Assembly: GCF_900119155.1 (NCBI RefSeq)
Contig: NZ_FPIR01000015.1
Span: 37,418 to 101,417, forward strand
DNA length: 64,000 nucleotides
Reading direction: 5' to 3'
Source of the DNA: Ruminococcus sp. YE71
Lineage (GTDB): Bacteria > Bacillota > Clostridia > Oscillospirales > Ruminococcaceae
In this document: positions 9,501-16,672 of the stretch, one piece after another
Layout: each line of letters begins with the position of its first letter
Numbering within the stretch: position 1 is the first letter of the stretch
Program-made: the position numbers and the translations under genes
Notes under the pieces: generated by a model
Database searches by the model: none
The model's input: the letters and a program-made list of their open reading frames with translations, nothing else
What the model was told of the DNA's origin: nothing

Positions 9501-9668
9501 AAGTGGAGAGTATACGTCCCGAGCATTCCCGCATCGACTCTCACCTACACCTCGCCGAAGAATCTGGTACCCGGCAAGTCGTACAAGGTAGTGGTCGCCG
9601 CAAAGGTCAACGGCGAATGGACAGCCGCCGAGTCCCTTAAGCACCCTGTTACCTTTACCGTAAAATAA
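6573..9668 (+). CDS. Secreted multidomain PL1 pectate lyase with N-terminal carbohydrate-binding-like domain
   Basis: A second extracellular pectin-degrading enzyme, 1031 residues, starting at an ATG preceded by GGAGGG. Residues 1-39 are a signal peptide. About 40-224 form a beta-sandwich domain resembling a carbohydrate-binding module (SHSLQMWHCNTDG, VAWLNGFELDGSDP). About 225-320 resemble an FN3-type spacer ending in YYWRVDEV. The PL1 beta-helix spans about 323-690 (GRGGYVYHVTNLNDSGEGS, VAGQTAPGDGITLINYTFG, IIDHCSIAWATDEG, HHNLLVDNAGRNW). A DTDRDGMPDAWE calcium-type motif lies near 729. One copy of the TLGANGQSSGCMNY module follows (about 790-915), then the shared FN3-like module (about 930-1031). 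It is divergent from its paralogue at 3256-6198, which has two copies of the middle module and lacks the N-terminal domain. Confidence 0.87.
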   Translation: MVSGKIRVIAAVSALLCLQNCAAFPKGLKTPSVLTAQAAAFETGSRIRVDINRNDGRKASYSQNANNWILVDGSSASYKVGNVNFTLSQGGGSGNGVCGANNKKLQLQSGVYPRLTMDGAKIKDGDSGGVLKLEISGLSNGSHSLQMWHCNTDGYTNSKLRISVNGKKVLSSVNCPTNVTNENDAGISYVTWSGSSATILITPEGGGKQNVAWLNGFELDGSDPVNGVSKMLPADQEKHLNISDGLSWTAGSGAKSHDVYIGTSYDAVFNANRSSAEFKGNQSSTKYALDSSYSSIPTYYWRVDEVTDSGTVRGAVYSFQVNRLAFPTAEGYGRFARGGRGGYVYHVTNLNDSGEGSLRYGLETMKGARTIVFDVGGVIALNSVLCIPEDGGDVYVAGQTAPGDGITLINYTFGALGSSDVVIRDIRTRVGDVSGQSMGGMGLGSCNNSIIDHCSIAWATDEGFSSRSAANITFQWSIIAESLNNSVHYDASDRENTERHSFAASIGGYTGSFHHNLLVDNAGRNWSLAGAMEQDAVHYGGQLDLRNNVVYNWQNRTTDGGARRVQFVNNYYKAGYCSDTGLHLVSVDGNELNTSDMQMLYSSGNMKVARDGKVLIAAETDEWNSGKAKSGGKNSTNDTVRSNTPFFESFVNTQSAADAYQLVIANAGASAPKFDYLDSRYQKEVREGSYTYTGSRDKLKGIIDSQTDVGGYPGSSNFKGGTAPTDTDRDGMPDAWETSHGLDPNNASDGAVVSLSGDDFTNLEMYLNELAGDEVSYNGTPVTYDPISGDLLTAEILDTDYYSSWSVDSSLAAGDTVFGDRTADKCAVTAFPDQLNGAEILLTPCSAKASAKEQAAVTANKDLTLYVGFDSRVTTAPSWLGGFTKTTQTITTSNDVTFVLYSKKMSAGETVTLGANGQSSGCMNYIVLASTAASTQSAVYPRVTNIEYSEATHQVRLTWSAVEGAEKYAIAVYLSGKWRVYVPSIPASTLTYTSPKNLVPGKSYKVVVAAKVNGEWTAAESLKHPVTFTVK

Positions 9669-9710
9669 GTGCGTTTTGTGTCACTGTCTGCGGTTTTAAC
9701 CGGGGGAAAA

Positions 9711-9747
9711 CCGCCTTAGCTTCGCACGTCCGCCTTAGCTTCGCACG
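9711..9747. repeat. Tandem 18-bp direct repeat
   Basis: CCGCCTTAGCTTCGCACG occurs at 9711-9728 and again at 9730-9747, one base apart. It sits just outside the left arm of the inverted-repeat element that follows. Confidence 0.85.
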
Positions 9748-9753
9748 GCTAGA

Positions 9754-10050
9754 AGAAAGGTTCTCCCCCAGCCCCCCCTTCCAAAGACTTTTAATATTGT
9801 TGACAGTTAGTTGTGTGGGGGACGTTAGACTCTCACCAAAAATGGATGTACGTTGGAATAGTGAGAAATGTAGGGCGGGAGCTTGCTCCCGCCCATTTTT
9901 CTGCACTTTTGACCGTCTTTTTGGCAAGGGGCGCACAAATGTAGATAAGAACTCCGAACTCTTTGACCAACACTATCAATAGAAGAACAATTACCCCTTG
10001 CCAAAAAGCATTAAAAGTTTTAGGAAAGGGGTCCGGGGGATAACCCTTTT
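9754..10050. repeat. MITE-like intergenic element with nested inverted repeats
   Basis: The outer arms, about 9754-9795 and 10010-10050, are imperfect inverted copies; both read ATTAAAAGT and a G-rich GGGGG run when oriented the same way. Inside them a perfect 14-base pair TTTTTGGCAAGGGG (9918-9931) and CCCCTTGCCAAAAA (9994-10007) flanks about 60 bases. A separate perfect hairpin GGGCGGGAGC/GCTCCCGCCC with a two-base loop lies near 9872-9893. No credible open reading frame fills the 428-base gap 9669-10096, so I read it as a non-coding repeat element or strongly folded intergenic RNA. Whether it is dispersed in the genome cannot be seen here. Confidence 0.55.
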
Positions 10051-10096
10051 TCAAAAGGGAAAAGGGTTTCCCCGGTAGTCACGAACTATCTGTATA

Positions 10097-12292
10097 TCAC
10101 TGAGCATTTTTACGGTACTGAGTAGGTGTCATGCCGAACTCTTTTTTGAAGACGCGCATGAAGTTGTAGTAATCGTAGCCGCAGCGTTCTGCTATGTCGG
10201 GAAGGAGCAGGGTGGTGGAAGTCAGGAGGTTCTTGGCGCAGTTGAGCCTGCTTTTTTGCAGGTCGTCAATGAAATTCACTCCGAAGGTCTGGCTGTAGAT
10301 CTTGTAGAAATACGACTTGCTGATGCTGAGTTTTCGGCTGCAAATATCACCGCTCCAGCTGCGTTCGGGATGGACAAAGATGTCTCTCCGCAGTTTCAGC
10401 AGCTCCGAATAGTGGATAAGGCTTGACAGCTGTTTCTTAGCCCTTTCGTCGATGCTTCTGAGCATCCCCTCGATGATCTCGGCAACGTCGTAAGCGGTAA
10501 GAGCCGCAGTGTCCTCAACGATCATCGACTCCGAACGGGCGTAGAGAATGTGGTTCTCTGCGCCTGTGATCGTGTGTTTCCACATCTTCTCGTCGATCTT
10601 CTTGATATACTCATCGGCACGCTTTTCGGGTCTCCTGCCCGAGCCGATGATGACGAAACTGCGGTCAGCCGCCTTGAACAGCCACTCGCGGCTGCGGCAG
10701 CTTTTTGAGAGGATGTCGGCGATCACCATGATGCACTTGTCGCTCTCCACCGAGCCGTACTTGTTCTTGATATGCCGTATGCCGCCTGCGGTGACGGCGA
10801 CCATGTAAAGCTGCTCGTGGTTCTCAATAGAGGAATCGCGAATCTCCGCCCACATATTCCTGCAATTCTCGAACACATACAGACCCGTCAGCTCGTCTCG
10901 CGAGAGGCTGACCGACTGGCGGTAGAGCAGCCGTTTCAGCTCGTTTTTGGTGCTCAGATATTTCAGCGCATTGTTGACCTCACGGCAATACTTGATGTAC
11001 TCCATGTTGAAATTGTCGATGTTTTCCTGAAGATCGAGGGCGATGTACCCGTAGCACTGATCCTGAAAATGCACGGGAAGAAAAAACGTCGCGGAGAAAT
11101 CGGTTGTGTCGAGGGCTTCGGGAAGTATCTCGTCCAGACGGAAATTGCAGCGGCTGCCATCCGTACCTATCAGGTACATCGTGTCGGAATAGCCGTCACG
11201 CCTGTATTCGCTGCCGACATTGTCCCAGTCGCTGCACAGACACAGAAACAGTCGGCTTTCCGCGTATTTGTCGTTGTACATGAACTTGTACCGCATGGTC
11301 ATCATTTCATCCACAAGCTCGTCCAAGGTCTCCGCATCGTGGAACGCCGCCGAGATCATGCAGTCCATGTAGCCTTCTTCGGTCAGCCTGCGGTCGTTGT
11401 CATAGGGCTCCTCACGCTCGTAACGGGTATCGCAGCCGCAGCTCTCACGGCAGAGTATGACGCCGCTGTCCGACCTGACGGGTTCGCAGTGCTCTCCTGT
11501 GATCTGTTCGTACAGCAGGCACACCGATCTTCGTCCGAGCATCTCCTGCGAGGTACGGTAGGTCGTTATCGACGGAACGTGCATACGCGTTTCGGTGATG
11601 CCGTCGTAGCCTGTCACGCGAATGTCATTCGGGACAGAGTAGCCCAGTTCGGTCAGCGCGTCGCAGAGGGCAAGCGCCATCGTATCGTTCGTACACACGA
11701 CCGCGTCGGGCATTTCACGGATGTGACCTGCGATCTCGTCGGCGAGTTTTTTTGCGGCGGCTAACCAGAAATCGCCGTATATCACGTTGTCAGCCGAGTC
11801 GTCAAGCCCCGCCTTCCGTATGGCGTCGATGAAACCCTTCGCTCTGTTCTCGGCGACAGGCATCTCGGCAGGACCCGTCAGACACAGCAGTTTTTTGCAG
11901 TTATGTCCGTAGATCAGGTGCAGGGTGATCTCGGCGATCTCGCTTCTGTCATTATACCAGACAGGCGCGAACTGCCCGTTCTCCAGCCCGACACGAACGA
12001 TCGGCTTCGGACAGTTTTCCGCAAGAAAATTGTCTATGTACCCGTAATAATCGTATGAACAGAACGTATAGGGCGCGTATACCACGCCGTCGATCAGCGA
12101 AAAATCAAGCGCGTGAAAAAGATTTTTTTCACCGTGCGTGATCTTTTTGTTGTCACATTCCTCGTTGAGCGCAAAAATGAATGCGCTGTAACCGAGGGCT
12201 TTTGCCTGTTCGAGCATACCGCTTATCAGGTTTTTGTTGATCTTTTTGTAGATCCTGCCCATGATGATGGCGATCCTTTTCTTTCGTGCCAA
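10097..12292 (-). CDS. Fusion regulator: LacI-type sugar-sensor domain, degenerate GGDEF-like domain, AraC DNA-binding domain
   Basis: This 731-residue cytoplasmic protein should be a one-component transcription regulator. Residues 1-280 match the periplasmic-binding-protein fold of LacI repressors (RIAIIMGRIYKKINKNLISG, DAVVCTNDTMALALCDAL, DIRVTGYDGITETR) but without the LacI helix-turn-helix. Residues 340-450 look like a GAF-type linker. About 470-610 resemble a GGDEF domain (SRDELTGLYVFENC) in which the GGDEF motif is absent, so cyclase activity is unlikely. The last 100 residues are an AraC/XylS domain (IAERCGYDYYNFMRVFKKEFGMTPTQYRK). It starts with TTG at 12292 after GAGGTGAAGGG. It neighbours pectate lyase genes and may sense sugar; the ligand is unknown. 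Confidence 0.85.
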   Translation of the reverse strand: MARKKRIAIIMGRIYKKINKNLISGMLEQAKALGYSAFIFALNEECDNKKITHGEKNLFHALDFSLIDGVVYAPYTFCSYDYYGYIDNFLAENCPKPIVRVGLENGQFAPVWYNDRSEIAEITLHLIYGHNCKKLLCLTGPAEMPVAENRAKGFIDAIRKAGLDDSADNVIYGDFWLAAAKKLADEIAGHIREMPDAVVCTNDTMALALCDALTELGYSVPNDIRVTGYDGITETRMHVPSITTYRTSQEMLGRRSVCLLYEQITGEHCEPVRSDSGVILCRESCGCDTRYEREEPYDNDRRLTEEGYMDCMISAAFHDAETLDELVDEMMTMRYKFMYNDKYAESRLFLCLCSDWDNVGSEYRRDGYSDTMYLIGTDGSRCNFRLDEILPEALDTTDFSATFFLPVHFQDQCYGYIALDLQENIDNFNMEYIKYCREVNNALKYLSTKNELKRLLYRQSVSLSRDELTGLYVFENCRNMWAEIRDSSIENHEQLYMVAVTAGGIRHIKNKYGSVESDKCIMVIADILSKSCRSREWLFKAADRSFVIIGSGRRPEKRADEYIKKIDEKMWKHTITGAENHILYARSESMIVEDTAALTAYDVAEIIEGMLRSIDERAKKQLSSLIHYSELLKLRRDIFVHPERSWSGDICSRKLSISKSYFYKIYSQTFGVNFIDDLQKSRLNCAKNLLTSTTLLLPDIAERCGYDYYNFMRVFKKEFGMTPTQYRKNAQ

Positions 12293-12319
12293 GACCCTTC
12301 ACCTCGCTTTATTTATTGT

Positions 12320-12348
12320 ATTATATCACAAATATCGCTGTTTTTCAA
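12320..12348 (-). promoter_or_regulatory. Sigma-A promoter of the LacI/AraC fusion regulator
   Basis: Read on the minus strand: TTGAAA (12348-12343), 17-base spacer, TATAAT (12325-12320), about 28 bases before the TTG start. Confidence 0.75.
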
Positions 12349-12382
12349 TAGGGTATATGGAAATATCGCGGTCATTCGTTCA

Positions 12383-12422
12383 GAAAAAGACCCCTTCCGA
12401 AAACCTCGGAAGGGGTCTTTTC
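12383..12422 (-). terminator. Intrinsic terminator after yaiI
   Basis: AAAAAGACCCCTTCCGA pairs with TCGGAAGGGGTCTTTT around a five-base loop. T runs on both sides would allow bidirectional action; it lies immediately past the yaiI stop. Confidence 0.85.
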
Positions 12423-12424
12423 AG

Positions 12425-12874
12425 TCAGTCCGACGGAATATTTTCCGAAAGAAGCTTTCTGAAACTCTCCTCGAAGTGCCTGTCGTCCTCGGCGGTGCGT
12501 TTGCGGGGGCCTTTGAGGTGGCTCTTGCTTTTTCGGCGCTGAACTTTTGCGATGTGTCGGCTTTCGAGCAGACCGCTGATGTTGTCGTCCGTGTAGATCT
12601 TGCCGCTCTGGTGGATGGCCTTTGCGCCTTTTCCGAGCGCCATAGCGGCGACTCCGTAATCCTGAGTGATGACGATGTCGCCTGCCCGACACAGATTTAT
12701 CAGGGCGATATCCACGGCATCCGCGCCCGCCCCGATGATCTTCACCGTGCTGTAGTCGGAAGTCAGCACATGGTTCGTGTCACACAGCAGCATTACGGGG
12801 ATGCCGTATTCTTTTGCGACCCTTTCCGCGATGCGCGTTACGGGGCAGGCATCTGCATCAATGTATATCGTCAT
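12425..12874 (-). CDS. YaiI/YqxD family (UPF0178, DUF188) protein
   Basis: The family is widespread and related to PIN-like nuclease folds, but its function is not established. Diagnostic features are MTIYIDADACPVTRIAERVA at the start, GADAVDIALINLCRAGDIVITQDYGVAAMAL near residues 50-80 and the basic C-terminal HLKGPRKRTAEDDRHFEESF. The length, 149 residues, is normal. I chose ATG 12874, nine bases after GGAG; an upstream GTG at 12883 is too close to that site. A promoter followed by a hairpin with a T run lies upstream on the same strand (12979-13124), so expression may pass through a conditional terminator. Confidence 0.85.
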   Translation of the reverse strand: MTIYIDADACPVTRIAERVAKEYGIPVMLLCDTNHVLTSDYSTVKIIGAGADAVDIALINLCRAGDIVITQDYGVAAMALGKGAKAIHQSGKIYTDDNISGLLESRHIAKVQRRKSKSHLKGPRKRTAEDDRHFEESFRKLLSENIPSD

Positions 12875-12978
12875 TTTTCTCACACTCCGTCATGGAACTT
12901 TGCGGACAGCACCGCGATGATATCTCACAGCTATTATAGCATTTTTTACGGGATTTTTCAAGCGGCAGTTTTACGCGA

Positions 12979-13124
12979 AAAAAAGACCAACAGCCCCCGA
13001 AAGGACTGTCGGCCTATGACCAAAATTAAAACATGGAAATGAATATGACTCGGTATGATTTCTGGAAATGTAGCTTTCGTATCTCTCTGTTAATAATTAT
13101 ACCACAGTTATTTTTAAAATGCAA
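12979..13124 (-). ncRNA. Promoter plus short transcript ending in an intrinsic terminator: small RNA or attenuated leader of yaiI
   Basis: On the minus strand TTGCAT (13124-13119), a 17-base spacer and a perfect TATAAT (13101-13096) form a promoter. About 75 bases later a hairpin forms (CCGACAGTCC pairs with GGGCTGTTGG, two G-U pairs), followed by seven T residues at 12985-12979. The predicted RNA is about 110 bases and contains no ribosome site or open reading frame. The yaiI start codon lies about 105 bases beyond the T run, so the hairpin could be an attenuator, or the transcript could be an independent small RNA. I do not recognise a known riboswitch family. Confidence 0.5.
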
Positions 13125-13221
13125 TACCTTTTGGAAAGATTTTAGCTTTTTAACGAATTTTTGTGAATAATAACAAACTCAAACATTATTGAATTGTGAA
13201 CATTAACGATACGTAAAACTG

Positions 13222-13250
13222 TTGACGGTGCAGTTCTGATATGATATAAT
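13222..13250 (+). promoter_or_regulatory. Sigma-A promoter of the helicase gene
   Basis: TTGACG (13222-13227), a 17-base spacer and TATAAT (13245-13250), about 70 bases before the start codon. Confidence 0.75.
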
Positions 13251-13320
13251 TATCTGAGCGGGCGGAGGAAAGCAGTTTTCCCTGCCCGAAACCAAAGTTA
13301 ACAGACAGGAGGAAATGCCG

Positions 13321-16300
13321 ATGGCTGAAAAAAGCAGGATCCTCGAAGCGTGGATAATGGTCGAGCATCTGTCGGAAGGGGATATAAAAGTCAACGATAA
13401 GTCGCTGTATAAATTCAGCGATGGTGACTTTCACGGCCTTCTGAAAAATGCCGTTGCCCGACAGCTGACGGAAAAGCGCAAGAAGGGAAGCAAGAAAAGC
13501 GGCGGTATCATCGTTTATCTCGATATTTTCGAGTTCAGGGAAGTCGTTGTTTTCCTGCGTGAAAAATACAGGCTCGAAACTCCGCCCGAAGAGCCGCGGG
13601 TCGGCAACAAATTCGGGCTCGCGGTCTGCTTCGACGAAGACCTCAACTTCATGAAGGACATGACCTTCTTCACCGAGAGCGAGTACATAAGACTGAAAAA
13701 GGAGATACCCGACGAGTCGGTCTTTTCGGCTTTTGAGGAGGAGCTCAAGACCGAGCTCGAACAGAGCTTCGAGAAGCCCGAGGATGCGGCTGACTATGCC
13801 CCCGTGTTCAACGATGCGATGGCAAAGCTCATCGGTCGTATCGGCACTTCGCCCGAAAAATGCCGTTTCAGAGTGCTGAAAAACCTTGAAAGCGATGCGG
13901 TGAATCTTCATTCCTTCTTCATCGGCGATCTGGAGACCGCCAAAAAGACCGACACCGACAACCTTAACGACTATCTGTTCGGCTACAGCGGAAAGCGCGT
14001 CGATCTCGACAGCAAGAACAGCTCGCCGAAATTCGCGCCTTCGCTTTTTGAGGATATCCTGCGTCCGAAGAACTACCCCCTCGGCAGGTTCCCAAGCTGC
14101 ACGAAATTCTCCCTGAGCCTTATGCAGCAGACGGCGGTGAACCTCTCAGCTGGTTACGATGACAGGAAGATAAGAAGCGTCAACGGCCCTCCCGGCACAG
14201 GCAAGACCACTCTTCTGAAGGATATTTTTGCCGAGCTGGTGGTCAGACAGGCGGCCTGCATGGCGGAGATGTCCGAGCGAAAGATCGTCGGCGGCGAAAA
14301 GACCCGTTACTTTAACAATGCCTCGATAGGCGAACTTCCCGATGAGATAGCCGAAAACGGCATCGTCGTCGCGAGTTCCAACAACGGCGCCGTGCAGAAC
14401 ATAGTCAAGGAACTGCCGCTGATAAAGGACATCGACGAGGGTCTGATCGGTGAGCTGAAAGAGGCGGACTATTTCATGAAGCTCTCCAACTCGAAGCTGT
14501 CCTCGAAGTGGGTGGAGAATGAGAAGGGCAGACGTGAGGAAGTCCTGATCTGCGAAGAGACCGACGAACCCGATAAGTACTGGGGACTGTTCTCGCTGGA
14601 GGGCGGCCGTTCGGAAAATATGGCGAACATAATCACTAACGTGAAGCATATCTGTAAAATGCTCGAAAGCGAATACGACAGCGACCCCGAGGTCTATTCG
14701 CAGTTCAGGAAGGACTGCGAAGCGGTGAAAAAGCTCAGGGAACAGGCGGCGGCATTTGCCGATGAGTGCGGAAAGGTATTGCGTGACAGCGCCGTTCTGA
14801 GGGAACATCTTGCCGCATCGGGTATGTCTGCCGACACGTCGGATATGCCGAAGATGCTTGCCGATGTCAGGGAAAGGCGCCGCGGACTCGGCGGAAAGAT
14901 CACACAGCTAAGCAGTATGCTCAGCACCATGAAGGACACAAAGCCCGGTATATTCGCACCTGCGGCGAAAAAGCGTGAGTACAATGACACCGTGAACGAA
15001 ACGAACAGCCTTCTTCTCGCGGCGATGAAAGAGGATGAGACCCTCGCGAAAACGGAAAAAGAGCTCGAAGCCTTCACACAGTCAGCGGCTCTTCTCGAAA
15101 AGCAAAAGTCTGAAAAGGGCATAAAGCCGCTTGACATGAGCATCGGCTACGACGAGCTCCAGCTTTCAAACCCCTGGTTCGGGGAGGAATACCGTATCGC
15201 GCAGTCGCGGCTGTTCATCAGTGCGCTCAGGGTCAGAAAGCAGTTTCTTGCCGAGAACGTCAAGAACCTGAAAGCCGCGGTGAACATCTGGCATAACCAG
15301 AAGACCCACATCGAAAACAAGCGCCTGATAAAAGCCGCCTGGAACTGGATAAACCTTGCCATCCCCGTCATCAGCTCGACCTTTGCGAGCTTTTCGCGTA
15401 TGTGCGCAAACCTTGAACGTGACACGCTGGGGCATCTGTTCGTGGACGAAGCGGGGCAGGCTGTCCCGCAGGCGGCGGTGGGCGCTGTTCTCCGCAGCCG
15501 AAACGTGATGGTGGTCGGCGATCCCTCGCAGATAAAGCCAGTCCTGACACTTGACGGAAGCGTGCTGAAAATGCTCGGCAGGCATTTCGGTGTGTCCGAG
15601 AAGTATCTGTCCGAGAACGCATCCGCCCAGACTCTGGTCGATCAGGCAAGCAGATACGGGTTCTACTATGACGAAAACAAAGCCGAGGATTCGTGGATAG
15701 GTATTCCACTGTGGGTACACAGGCGGTGCGGCTACCCGATGTTTACCATCTCCAACAGGATATCCTATCACGACATGATGGTACAGGGCAAGGAGTACAA
15801 CGGCAGAACGGGCTGGTTCGATGTCAGAGGTAATGCCAATGACAAGTACGTGAGCGAACAGGGCGATTTCCTCGCGGAAAAGCTCGCCGCCATGATGCGC
15901 GATGACCCCGAGATCGGCGATAAGACAGTGAAGGATAAGGTTTACATAATCTCGCCCTTTGCGAATGTCGCCTATATGCTTGCGCAAAGGCTCAGGAGCA
16001 TCGGCTTTACGCGGTTCGACGAGAAGTCGCACAAAGCCACCAACGTCGGTACTATCCACACGTTCCAGGGCAAGGAAGCCGACATTGTTTTCATGGTGCT
16101 CGGTGCCGACAGCAAGAGCAAGGGCGCCTCGAAATGGGCTGTCGATGAGCCAAACATGATGAACGTCGCGGCGACAAGAGCCAAGAAGGAGTTCTATATC
16201 GTGGGCGATATGTCGCTGTACAAAAGCCTCGGAAGTGATGTGGCTGACGAAACAGCGGCAGTCATGCGTAAGTACGCAAAAGATCATCCCGACCTGTACG

Positions 16301-16590
16301 ACAGCAAGGTTTCCTTCGCCGCCGAGCCTTCCGAGCCTGTTCCCGCCGAGAAAGAAAAGCCCGCCGAAAAGCCGCGTCTTTCGGGTAGGGTCGTCAGCGT
16401 CAGGGACGGCAGACAGAGCAAGTACGCTCAGATAAAGGGAAGCGACGGACAGGATTACACTGTCAACGAGACCGTCTACGACGCGACCCCGAACGCTTCG
16501 GAAGTCATTAAGGTGGGTGCGGAAGTAACTTTCCGACCGCTGAAAAAGAGCGGAAAATACTTCTACGTTGATTCGGTGGAAAAGGCATAG
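13321..16590 (+). CDS. Large superfamily 1 (UPF1-like) AAA helicase
   Basis: Residues about 285-300 hold the Walker A motif NGPPGTGKTTLLKD. Walker B is LFVDEAGQAVPQ, motif III VVGDPSQIKPV, motif V TIHTFQGKEADIVF and motif VI NVAATRAKKEFYIVGD. The two RecA-like halves are split by a long insert (about 430-620) that is charged and probably coiled-coil. The first 230 residues are a family-specific N-terminal domain. The last 75 form a small beta-rich domain (GRVVSVRDGRQSKYAQIKG) resembling an OB fold. I chose ATG 13321 because AGGAGG (13307-13312) is eight bases away; ATG 13315 is only two bases away. It stands alone with its own promoter and terminator. Roles in RNA/DNA repair or phage defence are possible; neither is shown here. 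Confidence 0.85.
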   Translation: MAEKSRILEAWIMVEHLSEGDIKVNDKSLYKFSDGDFHGLLKNAVARQLTEKRKKGSKKSGGIIVYLDIFEFREVVVFLREKYRLETPPEEPRVGNKFGLAVCFDEDLNFMKDMTFFTESEYIRLKKEIPDESVFSAFEEELKTELEQSFEKPEDAADYAPVFNDAMAKLIGRIGTSPEKCRFRVLKNLESDAVNLHSFFIGDLETAKKTDTDNLNDYLFGYSGKRVDLDSKNSSPKFAPSLFEDILRPKNYPLGRFPSCTKFSLSLMQQTAVNLSAGYDDRKIRSVNGPPGTGKTTLLKDIFAELVVRQAACMAEMSERKIVGGEKTRYFNNASIGELPDEIAENGIVVASSNNGAVQNIVKELPLIKDIDEGLIGELKEADYFMKLSNSKLSSKWVENEKGRREEVLICEETDEPDKYWGLFSLEGGRSENMANIITNVKHICKMLESEYDSDPEVYSQFRKDCEAVKKLREQAAAFADECGKVLRDSAVLREHLAASGMSADTSDMPKMLADVRERRRGLGGKITQLSSMLSTMKDTKPGIFAPAAKKREYNDTVNETNSLLLAAMKEDETLAKTEKELEAFTQSAALLEKQKSEKGIKPLDMSIGYDELQLSNPWFGEEYRIAQSRLFISALRVRKQFLAENVKNLKAAVNIWHNQKTHIENKRLIKAAWNWINLAIPVISSTFASFSRMCANLERDTLGHLFVDEAGQAVPQAAVGAVLRSRNVMVVGDPSQIKPVLTLDGSVLKMLGRHFGVSEKYLSENASAQTLVDQASRYGFYYDENKAEDSWIGIPLWVHRRCGYPMFTISNRISYHDMMVQGKEYNGRTGWFDVRGNANDKYVSEQGDFLAEKLAAMMRDDPEIGDKTVKDKVYIISPFANVAYMLAQRLRSIGFTRFDEKSHKATNVGTIHTFQGKEADIVFMVLGADSKSKGASKWAVDEPNMMNVAATRAKKEFYIVGDMSLYKSLGSDVADETAAVMRKYAKDHPDLYDSKVSFAAEPSEPVPAEKEKPAEKPRLSGRVVSVRDGRQSKYAQIKGSDGQDYTVNETVYDATPNASEVIKVGAEVTFRPLKKSGKYFYVDSVEKA

Positions 16591-16593
16591 CAT

Positions 16594-16642
16594 AAAAAAA
16601 TCCGTCGGAAACCTTATGATAAGGTCTCCAACGGACTTTTTT
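16594..16642 (+). terminator. Intrinsic terminator of the helicase gene
   Basis: An A-rich run and TCCGTCGGA are followed by an inner stem ACCTTAT/ATAAGGT, then TCCAACGGA and TTTTTT. It starts four bases after the stop and may also serve the convergent xylanase gene. Confidence 0.85.
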
Positions 16643-16672
16643 ATAGGGTCTTTTTTATGAGTGATCTTTTTA

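Noticed and set aside
9655..10054. Short open frames in the gap after the second pectate lyase
   Set aside because: They arise from the inverted repeats, have no ribosome site and show no protein-like pattern.
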